From: CAVRCA01 sp963719345
GTDB taxonomy: Bacteria > Pseudomonadota > Alphaproteobacteria > Acetobacterales > Acetobacteraceae
Reading direction: 5' to 3'
Length of the DNA: 64,000 nucleotides
Assembly (NCBI GenBank): GCA_963719345.1
Contig: CAVRCA010000004.1
Coordinates: forward strand, 434,001 to 498,000
The notes beneath the pieces were generated by a model. That model was not told where the DNA came from. It saw only the letters and a program-made list of their open reading frames with translations, and searched no databases. A program made the translations under genes and the position numbers. Below, piece after piece: positions 46,890 to 56,114 of this stretch (its first letter is position 1; every line of letters starts with the position of its first letter).

Positions 46890-47351
46890 TCAGCTAACCG
46901 GGTCCAAGACGACGACCGGGATCTCGCGATCCGTCTTTTTTTCGTAGTCGGCGTAGGGCGGCCAGAACTCCACCGCCTTGTTCCACAAGCGAGCGCGCTC
47001 TTCGCCTGTTGCGGTCCTGGCTTTCGCCTTGAGCTTCTTCGTTCCAACCTGAACCTCGACTTCGGGATCGGCGAGCAGGTTGCGGTACCATCCGGGGTGC
47101 TCAGGCGCGCCGCCCTTCGATGCGACGATGATGTAGCCGCCCCCCGTCTCACCATAGAAAAGCGGGAAAATGAATTTTTCGCCGGACTTCCGGCCGGTCG
47201 TGGTCAGCAACAGCGAGGGGACCGTCATGTTGGAGTAGCCCGGCGGAGTTACGTTGTACATGTGCCCTTCGGTGCCGCCGCTGGACATGTAGCGGTTCGC
47301 GTGCTCGACCATCCAATTGGGAAGGTTCGGCGCAAGCTTCGCTTCGGCCAT
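46890..47351 (-). CDS. Deazaflavin (F420)-type nitroreductase/quinone reductase, DDN family
   Basis: The start is the ATG at 47351 behind AAGGAG. The 153 residues match the split-barrel Ddn family: HMYNVTPPGYSNMTVPSLLL, TTTGRKSGEKFIFPLFYG, GYIIVASKGGAPEHPGWYRN, LLADPEVEVQV and YADYEKKTDREIPVVVLDP. Ddn proteins of Actinobacteria use F420. In proteobacteria similar proteins exist but F420 supply is uncertain, so the cofactor could be different. Its composition does not differ visibly from its neighbours. Confidence 0.82.
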   Translation of the reverse strand: MAEAKLAPNLPNWMVEHANRYMSSGGTEGHMYNVTPPGYSNMTVPSLLLTTTGRKSGEKFIFPLFYGETGGGYIIVASKGGAPEHPGWYRNLLADPEVEVQVGTKKLKAKARTATGEERARLWNKAVEFWPPYADYEKKTDREIPVVVLDPVS

Positions 47352-47654
47352 GGTTTGAAACTCCTTCTGGATCCGACGAAGAGTATCACGGAGCAGGCGA
47401 GTCACCACATCGCCTCGGTGTGCCGTCCGGAACCGACCTTTTTGGGGCCGTTGCACGGCCTGAAAGATGCCAGTAACTCGAGGACCTCACATTCTCTTGA
47501 CCCTATGGGCGTTCCGTTGTCTCGTGTAGATGAAGTCCATTCCACTCAGCTTTCGGCGGAAGCCACCTCCCCGCTGTGTCAGGGATAACCTCGGCACGGC
47601 CGGCGGGGGATCGCCTGTGACAGGCCTCTGACCTCTTCGGATACTGCTTGTCCA
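47352..47654. other. 303-base intergenic region ahead of the mla operon
   Basis: It separates divergent ddn-like and mlaE genes and should hold both promoters. Nothing more specific is recognisable: no clear repeat, hairpin or small gene. Confidence 0.4.
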
Positions 47655-48827
47655 ATGTCCAAACTTGCATACGGCGGTCGGAACCGCACCGCTTCCTCGG
47701 TTGGGGAGAAGCCGCCAACCTGGGAGCGATCGCATCGCAACAATGGCGACGTGTTCGCGCTCGGCGGCGACTGGATCGCGCAATCCGGTCTCATCCCCAT
47801 GTTTCCCGCCGATGAACTTGCAGGCAATGCGGCCGGTCAGGCGATCGCTTTCGACACGGCCGGACTGGGCCGGTGGGATACCGGCCTGATCGAGTTTTTG
47901 TGGGACGCCAAGCGTGCGGCGACAAGCGCCGGCCTGACCATCGATGGCAGCAGCCTTCCCGAGTCCGCCCGCAAGCTGCTGGCACTGCTGCCCGACAACT
48001 TGGCCAAACCTCCGTTGCCGCCGCGCCGCCGGTTCAGGCCGCTCGATTGGCTCGGGGGCAAGACCATCGGCATGCTCACCGAAGTCGGTATCGTCAGCGA
48101 GTTGCTGGGCACCACGGCGAAGGGCGCCAGCCTGGCACTCGCGGCCCGGGCGCGCATCCGGGCGGTCGATCTGCTCGCCAACGTCCGCGATGCCGGCCCG
48201 GAGGCGCTGGCCATCGTCGGCACGGTCAATTTCCTGATCGGCGCCATCCTGGCCTTCGTTGGCGCGGTGCAGCTCCGCAAATTCGCCGCCGACATCTTCG
48301 TGGCCGACCTCGTGGGCCTCGCCGTGGTGCGCGAGATGGCCGCGGTGATGACGGCGATCATCATGTCCGGCCGCACTGGCGGGGCCTATGCCGCACGCAT
48401 CGCGACCATGCGCGGGAACGAGGAACTCGATGCCTTGGAGGTGGTCGGCATTCCGGTGACCGACTATATCGTGCTGCCGTCCGTACTCGCCTTGGCGATC
48501 ACCATGCCCCTGCTATACCTGTACGGAGCCTTGCTCGGCATGTTCGGCGGCTTCGTGGTCGCGCTTGCGATGCTCAACATTACCCCGCTGGGCTATCTGA
48601 ACCAGACAGTCGATGCGGTCACGCTGAGCCAGTTCGTGTTCGGCTTCTGCAAGACTTTCGCATTCGCCATCATGATCGGACTGACGAGTTGCCGGATCGG
48701 GCTGCTCGCCGGGCGCAGCGCCGCCGATGTCGGCCTGGCGGCGACGCGCGCCGTGGTCGTCGGCATCGTCGGCGTGATCGTCATGGACGCGATCTTCGCC
48801 GTCATGGCCACGGTGCTCGGGATCTGA
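47655..48827 (+). CDS. mlaE: Lipid-transport ABC permease MlaE with N-terminal STAS-like domain
   Basis: MlaE is the inner-membrane permease of the Mla-type phospholipid transporter. The 390 residues have an N-terminal STAS-like part (about 30-120, with AIAFDTAGLGRWDTGLIEFL) and a MlaE domain: ILAFVGAVQLRKFAADIFVA, REMAAVMTAIIMSGRTGGAY, AARIATMRGNEELDALEVVG and the C-terminal CRIGLLAGRSAADVGLAATR. The fused STAS module is common in alphaproteobacteria, where MlaB is not separate. Four bases separate it from mlaF. Confidence 0.93.
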   Translation: MSKLAYGGRNRTASSVGEKPPTWERSHRNNGDVFALGGDWIAQSGLIPMFPADELAGNAAGQAIAFDTAGLGRWDTGLIEFLWDAKRAATSAGLTIDGSSLPESARKLLALLPDNLAKPPLPPRRRFRPLDWLGGKTIGMLTEVGIVSELLGTTAKGASLALAARARIRAVDLLANVRDAGPEALAIVGTVNFLIGAILAFVGAVQLRKFAADIFVADLVGLAVVREMAAVMTAIIMSGRTGGAYAARIATMRGNEELDALEVVGIPVTDYIVLPSVLALAITMPLLYLYGALLGMFGGFVVALAMLNITPLGYLNQTVDAVTLSQFVFGFCKTFAFAIMIGLTSCRIGLLAGRSAADVGLAATRAVVVGIVGVIVMDAIFAVMATVLGI

Positions 48828-48831
48828 CCCT

Positions 48832-49635
48832 ATGAGTGATCCGCGCCTTGCCGCCCCCAACTCCAAGCCCTTGCTGGCATTGCGCGACGTAACGCTCGCG
48901 TTCGGGCCGAAGGTCATCCAGCGCGACCTGTCGCTGGACGTGCAGCGCGGCAGCATCTTCGCCGTGATGGGCGGCAGCGGCTGCGGCAAGAGCACCGTCC
49001 TGAAGTCGATGATCGGCCTGTTGCGCCCGCGCGTCGGCCGGTTCCTGGTGGAAGGCGAGGATTATTGGGCCGGCGGCGAGGCACGCCGCACCGAGATCGG
49101 GCGGCAACGCTTTGGCGTCCTGTTTCAGAATGCGGCTCTCTGGAGCGCGATGACGGTCGGCATGAACGTGGCCTTGCCGATGCAGATGTTCACAAAGCTG
49201 GACGAGGTCACGATCCGCCGCCTCGTCATGCTCAAGCTCGCCCTGGTCGGCATGGAGCACGCGGTGAACCAGCTACCGTCGGAACTCAGCGGCGGCATGC
49301 GCAAACGTGCGGGTCTGGCGCGTGCCCTGGCGCTCGATCCCGACGTCCTGTTTTTCGACGAGCCGTCCGCCGGTCTCGACCCGATCACCTCCAGCCGGCT
49401 TGACGACCTGATCGTCAATCTCCGCGACGGCCTCGGCGCCACCATCGTCATAGTGAGCCACGAGCTGCCGAGCCTGTTCGCCATTGCCGATGACGGCGTG
49501 TTCCTCGATGCGCAGACCAAGACGGTGATCGCCCACGGTTCGCCGGCGACGCTGCGCGATACCTGCTCCGACCCCCAGGTGCAGTCATTCATGCGGCGCG
49601 AGCATCACGATGACGCCGCTGAAAGAAAGGCTTGA
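48832..49635 (+). CDS. mlaF: Lipid-transport ABC ATPase MlaF
   Basis: The 267-residue ATPase has Walker A MGGSGCGKSTVLKSM, Q-loop FGVLFQNAALWSAMTVGMNV, signature LSGGMRKRAGLARAL (the MlaF/Ttg2A form), Walker B VLFFDEPSAGLDPITSS and switch His VIVSHELPSLF. It powers MlaE. The gene overlaps no neighbour but lies 4 bases after mlaE and 5 before mlaD. Confidence 0.95.
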   Translation: MSDPRLAAPNSKPLLALRDVTLAFGPKVIQRDLSLDVQRGSIFAVMGGSGCGKSTVLKSMIGLLRPRVGRFLVEGEDYWAGGEARRTEIGRQRFGVLFQNAALWSAMTVGMNVALPMQMFTKLDEVTIRRLVMLKLALVGMEHAVNQLPSELSGGMRKRAGLARALALDPDVLFFDEPSAGLDPITSSRLDDLIVNLRDGLGATIVIVSHELPSLFAIADDGVFLDAQTKTVIAHGSPATLRDTCSDPQVQSFMRREHHDDAAERKA

Positions 49636-49640
49636 GCGCG

Positions 49641-50608
49641 ATGGCGGACAGGCAGACGGCCATCGGCGCCTTCGTGCTCGGCGGGATCGTGTTGGGTCTT
49701 GGCGCCCTCGTGTTCTTCGGCAATTTCCGCCTGTTCCGCTCTACCCGTGAGGCTGCCGTCGTGTTCGACAGTTCGATCGCCGGATTGTCGGTCGGTGCGC
49801 CGGTGACGTTCCGCGGCGTGCGGGTGGGTGCGGTGCAACGCATCGTGATCCAGTATGAGGCGGCGACCCACAAGACGTTCATCCCGGTGACGGTGCAACT
49901 GGAACCCGACCGCGTCCGCATCGCGGGCAAGCCCGCCAACGACACCGCCCTGGAGCTGAGGAATCGGTCTCCCAGGGGCTGCGCGCCGAGCTGAACACGC
50001 AGAGCTTCGTCACCGGTCAATCGCAGATCGAGCTCGACTTCGATCCAGGGTCCGCCGCCGTTCTGCACCCCGACGTCACGAACCTCACGGAAATACCGGT
50101 GAAGCAGTCGACGATCCAGCGCGTCACGGAGCAGCTTACCCAGTTGCCGCTCCGCCAGCTGGTGGATACTGCCAGTGCCACGTTGGAGAACGTCCGACGA
50201 TTATCGGCAAAGCTGGACGAAGACCTCCCGCCGCTCACCGCCAGCCTCCAATCGACCTCGGAGGGCGCGTCCCAGGCGGTCCAGGTCGCGACCCGGGCGA
50301 TGGCGGACTTGCAGACCAGGCTGGATGCAACGCTCGAGCGCTTCGGACAGCTCGCCAGCACCTCGGATCAGCAATTGGTCCAGCGCGGCGCCGATCTGCA
50401 CGTCCTGCTGACCTCGAGCAACCAGTCCGTCCTGCAAACCCGCGAGGTGCTGAACAACCTGAAAAGCCTTACCTCCGATCGCGGCGAGACCCGCGCCAAT
50501 CTCGAAACGACCCTTCGGGATCTCGCGGCCGCCGCGGCCTCGCTGCGCGGCTTCGCCAGCGATGTCGAGCATAATCCACAACTCCTGCTGACCGGACGCC
50601 GGCCATGA
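49641..50608 (+). CDS. mlaD: MCE-domain lipid-binding protein MlaD (one frameshift)
   Basis: The start is the ATG at 49641. One N-terminal anchor helix (AIGAFVLGGIVLGLGALVFF) precedes an MCE domain: FDSSIAGLSVGAPVTFRGVR, VGAVQRIVIQ, and TQSFVTGQSQIELDF. After it comes a coiled-coil region of about 170 residues (TASATLENVRRLSAKLDEDL, AVQVATRAMADLQTRLDATL) which may extend across the periplasm. A missing base near 49963 breaks the frame. Adding a G gives LELEESVSQGLRAELN. The corrected length is about 322 residues. It overlaps the pqiC-like gene by four bases. Confidence 0.9.
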
Positions 50609-51201
50609 GCGTTCCGACATGCGAGCGCCGTTCCGTCATGGCGCTTGTGCTCGCATGCGCCGTCGCCCTTCTCACCGCTTCCTGCGCGTCGCCGTCGCTC
50701 GCCATCTACACGCTGAGCCCCCCCGCCACGCCCTCCTATTCCGTGCCGCTGAGCAGCAAGGCGGTCGTGATCGAGGTGAGGCGTGTCTCGGTTCCGGACA
50801 ATCTGGACAGCCAGGATATCCTCGTCCGCAACGGCAGCACGCTGGTGCGGAGCACCCAGGGTCGTTGGGCGGGCCGGCTGTCGCTGGGCATCACCAGCTA
50901 CCTCACCGCCCGGCTTGCGCAGCGGCGACCGGGCGCCCTGGTTACCGACCAGCCGCAGATTGATGCGCCGAACTATCGGATTTTTGTCACAATCAGCCGG
51001 CTGGACGTGACCTCTGGCGGCGTTGCGACACTGGACGCCGACTGGCTCGTCGTGCCGCGCAATCCGGCACAGCCCACGTGGCGAGGGCGAGGGCGGTTCA
51101 CCAGCACAGGCTCGGTGACAGGCGACCAAAACGTCGTGGCACTCTACGCGGCCGTGCTGTCACAATTGGCCGGCGCCATCGACGTCGCGAAGCTGCGCTA
51201 G
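50605..51201 (+). CDS. PqiC/ABC-auxiliary lipoprotein of the Mla-type system
   Basis: This DUF330-type lipoprotein has signal ALVLACAVALLTASC and 198 residues. Typical blocks are IYTLSPPATPSYSVPLSSKA, VVIEVRRVSVPDNLDSQDIL, STQGRWAGRLSLGITSYLTA and a C-terminal LYAAVLSQLAGAID. Relatives (PqiC, LprN-like) are outer-membrane partners of MCE complexes. The ATG overlaps the mlaD stop (ATGA), so the four genes form one operon. Confidence 0.88.
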   Translation: MSVPTCERRSVMALVLACAVALLTASCASPSLAIYTLSPPATPSYSVPLSSKAVVIEVRRVSVPDNLDSQDILVRNGSTLVRSTQGRWAGRLSLGITSYLTARLAQRRPGALVTDQPQIDAPNYRIFVTISRLDVTSGGVATLDADWLVVPRNPAQPTWRGRGRFTSTGSVTGDQNVVALYAAVLSQLAGAIDVAKLR

Positions 51202-51295
51202 AGGCTGCCGGAAGCCGTGCTGGCGGGGGGGGGACGATGCTTGCCAAGGAACGCCGTCGCCTGCTTCGTAGCCACCCTCACCGACAGGGGCCGCC

Positions 51296-52148
51296 ATGAG
51301 TGCCAAGGAAAAGTCGAAGCCGCCCATAACCGCCGAAACCTGCGGCTCTCGCGGCAAGCGAGGGAAAGCTGAAATGGAAGGATTACCAGCGCGAACTCGG
51401 CGACCTTCATGTCGAGCTGGCCAAGTTGCAGCGCTGGGTCGTCGAGAAGGGCCTGAAAATCTGCATCGTGTTCGAGGGACGTGACGGGGCCGGCAAAGGT
51501 GGAACGATCAAGGCCATCACCGAGCGGGTCAGCCCGCGCGTATTCCGCGTCGTCGCGCTCCCCGCACCGACCGAGCGCGAGAAATCGCAGATGTATGTCC
51601 AGCGGTATATCCAACATCTCCCTGCGGCCGGGGAAATCGTGATTTTCGACCGGAGTTGGTACAACCGCGCGGGCGTCGAGCGAGTGATGGGCTTCTGTTC
51701 CGAGGACGCGGCGAAATACTTCCTGCAGACAACTCCCGCGGTCGAGAAGGCGATCATCGACTCCGGCATTCTCCTGCTCAAATACTGGCTGGAGGTGAGC
51801 GAGGCGGAACAGACCCGCCGCTTGGCAGCGCGCATCGACGACGGACGCAAGACCTGGAAGCTGTCCCCCATGGACCTGAAGTCCTACGGTCGCTGGTTTG
51901 ATTACTCCCGCGCCCGTGACGAGATGTTCGCCGCCACCGACAGCTCGTGGGCGCCATGGTTCGTCGTCCGCTCGGATGACAAAAGGCGCGCACGGCTGAA
52001 CGCGATCTCCCACCTGCTCCGCCACGTTCCTTATGAGGACATGCCGCGAAAGGAGGTAAAGCTGCCTGAGCGGCAAAAGGCAGGCGACTACGAGGAGCCG
52101 GACTACTCATACAAATTCGTCCCGGAACTGCGATGGCCATGCAGGTAG
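51296..52148 (+). CDS. ppk2: Polyphosphate kinase 2 (class I), one frameshift near the start
   Basis: PPK2 moves phosphate between polyphosphate and nucleoside diphosphates. Visible are Walker A EGRDGAGKGGTIKAI, Walker B and lid region EIVIFDRSWYNRAGVERVMG, and LLKYWLEVSEAEQTRRLAAR followed by KLSPMDLKSYGRWFDYSRA. The start at 51296 (MSAKEKSKPP) is in a different frame from the rest. A shift near 51330 joins it to EGKLKWKDYQRELGDLHVEL. The corrected length is about 284 residues. It lies 94 bases after pqiC, with a run of nine G at 51225-51233 between. Confidence 0.9.
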
Positions 52149-52334
52149 GTATCGGCCTGGCTTGCCGGCCCCTTGTTTCCTGATTTGGACATCGGGCACA
52201 GTTTCGGGATGCCCAGCCCAAGCCAAGTGCATCCGACGTGGATAGGGTGAACTTCGTAGGGCAGTAAGACACCTGGAGCGTGGGATGCGAGAGACATCCG
52301 CGACGCTTGGCGCGGTGCCGAAGGCGAGGACCTG

Positions 52335-52688
52335 ATGCAGAAATATTTGTTGAAGGTCATTTCCGGCGTTGTTGCGGCCGGGGCCGTGGGTGCCTCCTCG
52401 TTGCTCGGCTCGACCCTGCCGAGCGCCGCCAGCGAGCGCCCTGCCGACGTGCAAGCCTCTCGTGCGGAAGAGACCCGTGTATCCGAACGGCTCGCCGCCA
52501 TTCGCGAAGCCGTCTTCGCCGTCGTTGAACCCGAGGGCGGGGCGCTGAAAGACGAGAACATCCAGCTTGCCTGGGGCAACAGGTGGGGCAATTTGGGGTG
52601 GGGACGCTCTCCCGGCTGGGGGCGACCGCGTTGGAACAACTGGCGCAACGGCTGGCCCAACTGGCGCAATGGATGGCGCAATTGGTGA
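52335..52688 (+). CDS. grrA: GrrA/OscA-type cyclophane RiPP precursor with Trp-rich core
   Basis: The 117-residue precursor has a signal-peptide-like N-terminus (VISGVVAAGAVGASSLLGST), a conserved leader helix RVSERLAAIREAVFAVV at residues 48-64 that matches the GrrA leader, and a core from about residue 78 with ten Trp at 80, 84, 89, 95, 100, 103, 107, 110, 114 and 117. Seven W-x-N (W80, 84, 100, 103, 107, 110, 114) and two W-G-R (W89, 95) motifs follow one another. Radical SAM enzymes of this class cross-link aromatic residue 1 to residue 3 of such motifs, giving three-residue cyclophanes. Usual GrrA cores are Gly-rich. Here Asn, Arg and Trp dominate. GrrM lies 10 bases downstream. Confidence 0.88.
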   Translation: MQKYLLKVISGVVAAGAVGASSLLGSTLPSAASERPADVQASRAEETRVSERLAAIREAVFAVVEPEGGALKDENIQLAWGNRWGNLGWGRSPGWGRPRWNNWRNGWPNWRNGWRNW

Positions 52689-52698
52689 GCGGGAGCCG

Positions 52699-53916
52699 AT
52701 GGCGAGCCATCTCATGCCGCGGGTGGAGCTGCTGGTCGTGCAACCCACCCCGTTCTGCAACATCGATTGCAGCTATTGCTATCTCCCCGACAGGCGATTG
52801 AGGGCGGTCGTCTCGACCGAGACGCTGGTCAACCTGTTCACCCAGATTTTCGCATCCGGCTGGGTAGAGGATAGTCTCTCGGTCGTTTGGCACGCCGGCG
52901 AGCCTATGGTTCTGCCGATCGACTTCTACCGTGCCGCTTTCGCGACCATCGCTCGACTGAAGCCGACCGGGCTTACGCTGACGCATTGCTTTCAGACCAA
53001 CGGAACCCTGATCGACGAAGCGTGGTGTACGTTCTTCGCCGAACAGCACGTGAGTGTCGGCGTCAGTATCGACGGACCCAAGCGCTTCCATGACCGATAC
53101 CGGCTGACGCGCTCGGGACGAGGCACGTTCGATCGGGCGATCGCCGGCACGCGACTGTTGCGCCGACAGGGCATCCCCTTCCACGTCATCTCCGTGCTTA
53201 CCAGAGAAACTTGGAGGCGCCCGGCGAGATGTTCGACTTCTATGTCGCCGAGGGGATCGAGGCGGTGTGCTTCAACGTCGAGGAATCCGAAGGCGACCAC
53301 GTCTCTCGCTGTTTTGCCGATCCCGGGATCGAAGCCAAATACTACCGGTTCTTTCGGGAGTTCTGGCGATTGTCGGCCACCTCGCCCGGCAAGCTCACCT
53401 TCGTCCGTGAAATCGACCATGCGGTCCACCAAGTCATCCGACCGAAGGACGTGCCGGTCGGCAATCAACTGGTGGAGCCCTTCGCACTCATCAGCATGGA
53501 CTGGGCCGGCAATATCTCCACGTTCTCGCCCGAACTGCTCGGACTGAAGAACAGCGAGTCCGGCGACTTCCTGCTCGGCAACATCAATCGCGAGGCGCTG
53601 CTGGATCTGCCGAACCGGCAGAACTTCACCCGGATGAAGCGGGACATTGCAGCGGGCGTGGAGTTATGCCGTAGCTCCTGCGATTATTTCAGCGTGTGCG
53701 GTGGCGGCGAGCCGGTCAACAAATTGGCGGAGAACGGTACGTTCGCCAGCTCCGAAACCAGGTATTGCCGACTGACCAGAATGCGGACCACGGATCTCGT
53801 GCTCGACGCGCTCGAAGAATTGGGCGCCGTCGGATCCAACGCTCTCACTGCTTCAAGCGAGCACGTACCCGGCCCGCTCATGCGAATGGCTGACATGGGA
53901 TTGGGGGATAGGATGA
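52699..53916 (+). CDS. grrM: GrrM-type cyclophane-forming radical SAM/SPASM maturase (frameshift; stop unclear)
   Basis: The start is the ATG at 52699 (MASHLMPRVELLVVQPTPFC), with GCGGGAG ahead. The radical SAM cluster is CNIDCSYCY (CxxxCxxC), followed by VWHAGEPMVLPIDFYRAAF (GEP motif), FQTNGTLIDEAWCTFFAEQH, and VGVSIDGPKRFHDRYR. A SPASM domain follows (ELCRSSCDYFSVCGGGEPVN ... SSETRYCRLTRM). A missing T near 53208 breaks the frame. Adding it gives LTRETLEAPGEMFDFYVAEG. After the last domain the frame runs on into the next gene. A TGA at 53914-53916 in the adjacent frame would end grrM with an ATGA overlap if one more indel is present. Expected length is about 405 residues. Confidence 0.88.
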
Positions 53917-54654
53917 AACCGACATACCGCCAGATCGTCGGGTTGACGGTCGCGGCCGCCATGCAGGTGAGCCTCGTCGGGTTCGCTCTCGCACAGGGCG
54001 CCCCGCCCGCCGGAAGCGCGGCGGCGTCGACACCGGGTTATGACGCGACAGGAGCTGCGCCATCGGCCGAGTCCGACGCCTTATCGGACGCGACGGACGC
54101 GACCGACCTGCCTGTGCTTTACGTCACCGGCGTGGAGATCGTCCGCACGGCCATGGACCCGAAACTCGACATCGTGCGCGTGAACGGATTGGTGGCCTCA
54201 CAGGGATGGAACGCGCCGCAATTGGTCCCGACCTATGCGGGAAAACCCGCCGACGACATCCTCGACCTGCAGTTCATCGCCACCAGTCCCAGTAGAGTCC
54301 CAGGCCGCGGAAGGCTTCGTTCCGGTGAGCGCCGTCTTCCCGATCGAGCAAGGTCATCCGTTCAAGGGAGTGCGGGTCCGCGCGTCGGAGAACGCGATCG
54401 AGGTCAGGCAGATGCCGGGCAGCAAGCAGGCGACGATCGGCACCTATGACTGCAAGGATTGTCTTGGGAAGAAGTTCGTCGCGGCATCGGACGCCCAACC
54501 CGGGCAGTCTGGCGTCGTCCGTCAACAGGATTTGCCGAAGTCGTTGCGCGTGATCATGCCGTCCGACGGCATCAGGGGCACCGAGCAGGATCCAAACCGT
54601 CTTACGCTGATCCTCGGCGACGACAACACGATCGTCGAAGCGTTCTGGGAATAG
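53913..54654 (+). CDS. Secreted third gene of the Grr-type locus, unknown function (one frameshift)
   Basis: The start is the ATG at 53913 (GGGGGATAGG ahead), giving a signal peptide (IVGLTVAAAMQVSLVGFALA) with a low-complexity Ala/Pro/Ser/Thr stretch after it. The body reads LPVLYVTGVEIVRTAMDPKL, DIVRVNGLVASQGWNAPQLV, then after a shift near 54295 continues as EGFVPVSAVFPIEQGHPFKG and ENAIEVRQMP, then a CxxC in GTYDCKDCLGKKFV, and a RLTLILGDDNTIVEAFWE end. It is not the usual substrate-binding GrrP. The fixed order precursor-maturase-this gene suggests a role in export, trimming or binding of the product. No family was recognised. Confidence 0.6.
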
Positions 54655-54698
54655 ATTGCCGGCGTGCGTTTTGTGCCCGCCATGTTGGAGGAGTCGCC

Positions 54699-56108
54699 AT
54701 GACCGCTCGTGCTGCCGACCAACTCGGCGCCGTGCTCGCCCAGGTGGATGCAGGATTGGATCAGTCGCGCGAGCGCCTGTTCGATCTGCTTCGCATCCCG
54801 AGCATCAGCACGCAGCCGGAGCACAAGAAGGACATCCAGCGCGCCGCCGAGTGGCTCCGCGGGCAGCTCTCGGGCCTCGGGTTCGAGGTCGTTATCAAGC
54901 CCACCGGGGGTCATCCCGTCGTGCTCGGCCACTATCCGGGGCCCCGCGGCACGCAGGCGCCTCGCATCCTGTTCTATGGTCATTACGACGTCCAGCCGGC
55001 CGATCCGGTGGAGCTCTGGAACAGCCCGGCCTTTGAGCCCCAGCTGGTAGATGGCCCGCGTGGAAAACGGATCGTCGCGCGCGGCGCGGTCGACGACAAG
55101 GGCCAGTTGATGATGTTCGTCGAGGCGTTGCGCGCCTGGACGCATGGCGGCGGCGGTATCCCGGTGCCGGTCACCGTGCTGCTCGAAGGCGAGGAGGAGA
55201 TCGGCAGTCCGAACCTCGAGCCGTTCCTGGCGGCCAACAAGAGTGCGCTGGCGGCCGATTTCGCGCTCATCAGCGACACCAACATGTGGAACATCGACAC
55301 GCCCGCCATCACCACGCGCCTGCGCGGCATGTGCAACTGCGAGATCACCCTGAGGGGGCCGGGCCTCGACCTGCATTCCGGCCTGTTCGGCGGCTCCGCA
55401 CTCAATCCGGTCAACGCTTTGGCGCGCATTATCGGCGAGCTGCACGACGAGCAGGGCAAGATCCAAATCCGGGGCTTCTACGACGGGGTAAAGGAGATCT
55501 CGCCGGACCAGCAGGCGGAGTGGCAGGCGCTCGGTTTCGACGAGTCGGCATTCCTGCGCGGCATCGGCCTGTCGGCGCCGAGCGGCGAACGAGGTGTTCC
55601 GGCGCTGGAGCGCATCTGGGCCCGGCCCACGGCCGACATCAACGGCATGTGGGGCGGCTACACGGGCACGGGCAGCAAGACGATCATCCCATCCGAGGCG
55701 TCGGCGAAGGTTTCGTTCCGCCTCGTGCCCGACCAGGATCCGCACGCGATCTTTGAGGCGTTCCAGCGGTTCGTGGCCGATCGCCTGCCGCCCGGCGCAC
55801 AGATCTCCTACCAGGCATTCGGCATGTCACCCGGCATGGAGATCGCGACCGATACGCCCTGGGTCACGGCGGCGCGCGCCGCATTGCAGCAGGAATACGG
55901 GCGCCCTGCCGTGATGACCGGGAGCGGCGGATCCATCCCCGTGGTCGAACAGATCAAGCGCACGCTCGACATCAACTCGCTGATGATGGGCTTCGGGCTG
56001 GACGACGACCAGATCCACAGCCCCAACGAGAAGTTCGAGCTGCGCTGCTTTCATCAAGGCACCCGCTGCCACGCGCTGCTTCTGGGAGGGCTGGCCGCCG
56101 ACATCTGA
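54699..56108 (+). CDS. M20-family metallopeptidase (dipeptidase-like)
   Basis: The start is the ATG at 54699 behind GGAGGAG. The 469 residues carry the di-zinc site: FYGHYDVQPADP (His, Asp), ARGAVDDKGQLMMF (bridging Asp), LEGEEEIGSPNLEPFL (catalytic and metal Glu) and SDTNMWNIDTPAITTRLRG, with FELRCFHQGTRCHALLLGGL at the C-terminus. The dimerisation lid lies about 215-350. Family members cut dipeptides or N-acylated amino acids in the cytoplasm. Next are transporter genes, so the peptide could be imported. Confidence 0.92.
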   Translation: MTARAADQLGAVLAQVDAGLDQSRERLFDLLRIPSISTQPEHKKDIQRAAEWLRGQLSGLGFEVVIKPTGGHPVVLGHYPGPRGTQAPRILFYGHYDVQPADPVELWNSPAFEPQLVDGPRGKRIVARGAVDDKGQLMMFVEALRAWTHGGGGIPVPVTVLLEGEEEIGSPNLEPFLAANKSALAADFALISDTNMWNIDTPAITTRLRGMCNCEITLRGPGLDLHSGLFGGSALNPVNALARIIGELHDEQGKIQIRGFYDGVKEISPDQQAEWQALGFDESAFLRGIGLSAPSGERGVPALERIWARPTADINGMWGGYTGTGSKTIIPSEASAKVSFRLVPDQDPHAIFEAFQRFVADRLPPGAQISYQAFGMSPGMEIATDTPWVTAARAALQQEYGRPAVMTGSGGSIPVVEQIKRTLDINSLMMGFGLDDDQIHSPNEKFELRCFHQGTRCHALLLGGLAADI

Positions 56109-56114
56109 CGCGGC

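Noticed and set aside
51225..51233. Run of nine G as a phase-variation tract
   Set aside because: It lies between genes and outside a clear promoter or coding sequence. With so many homopolymer errors here its true length is unsure.
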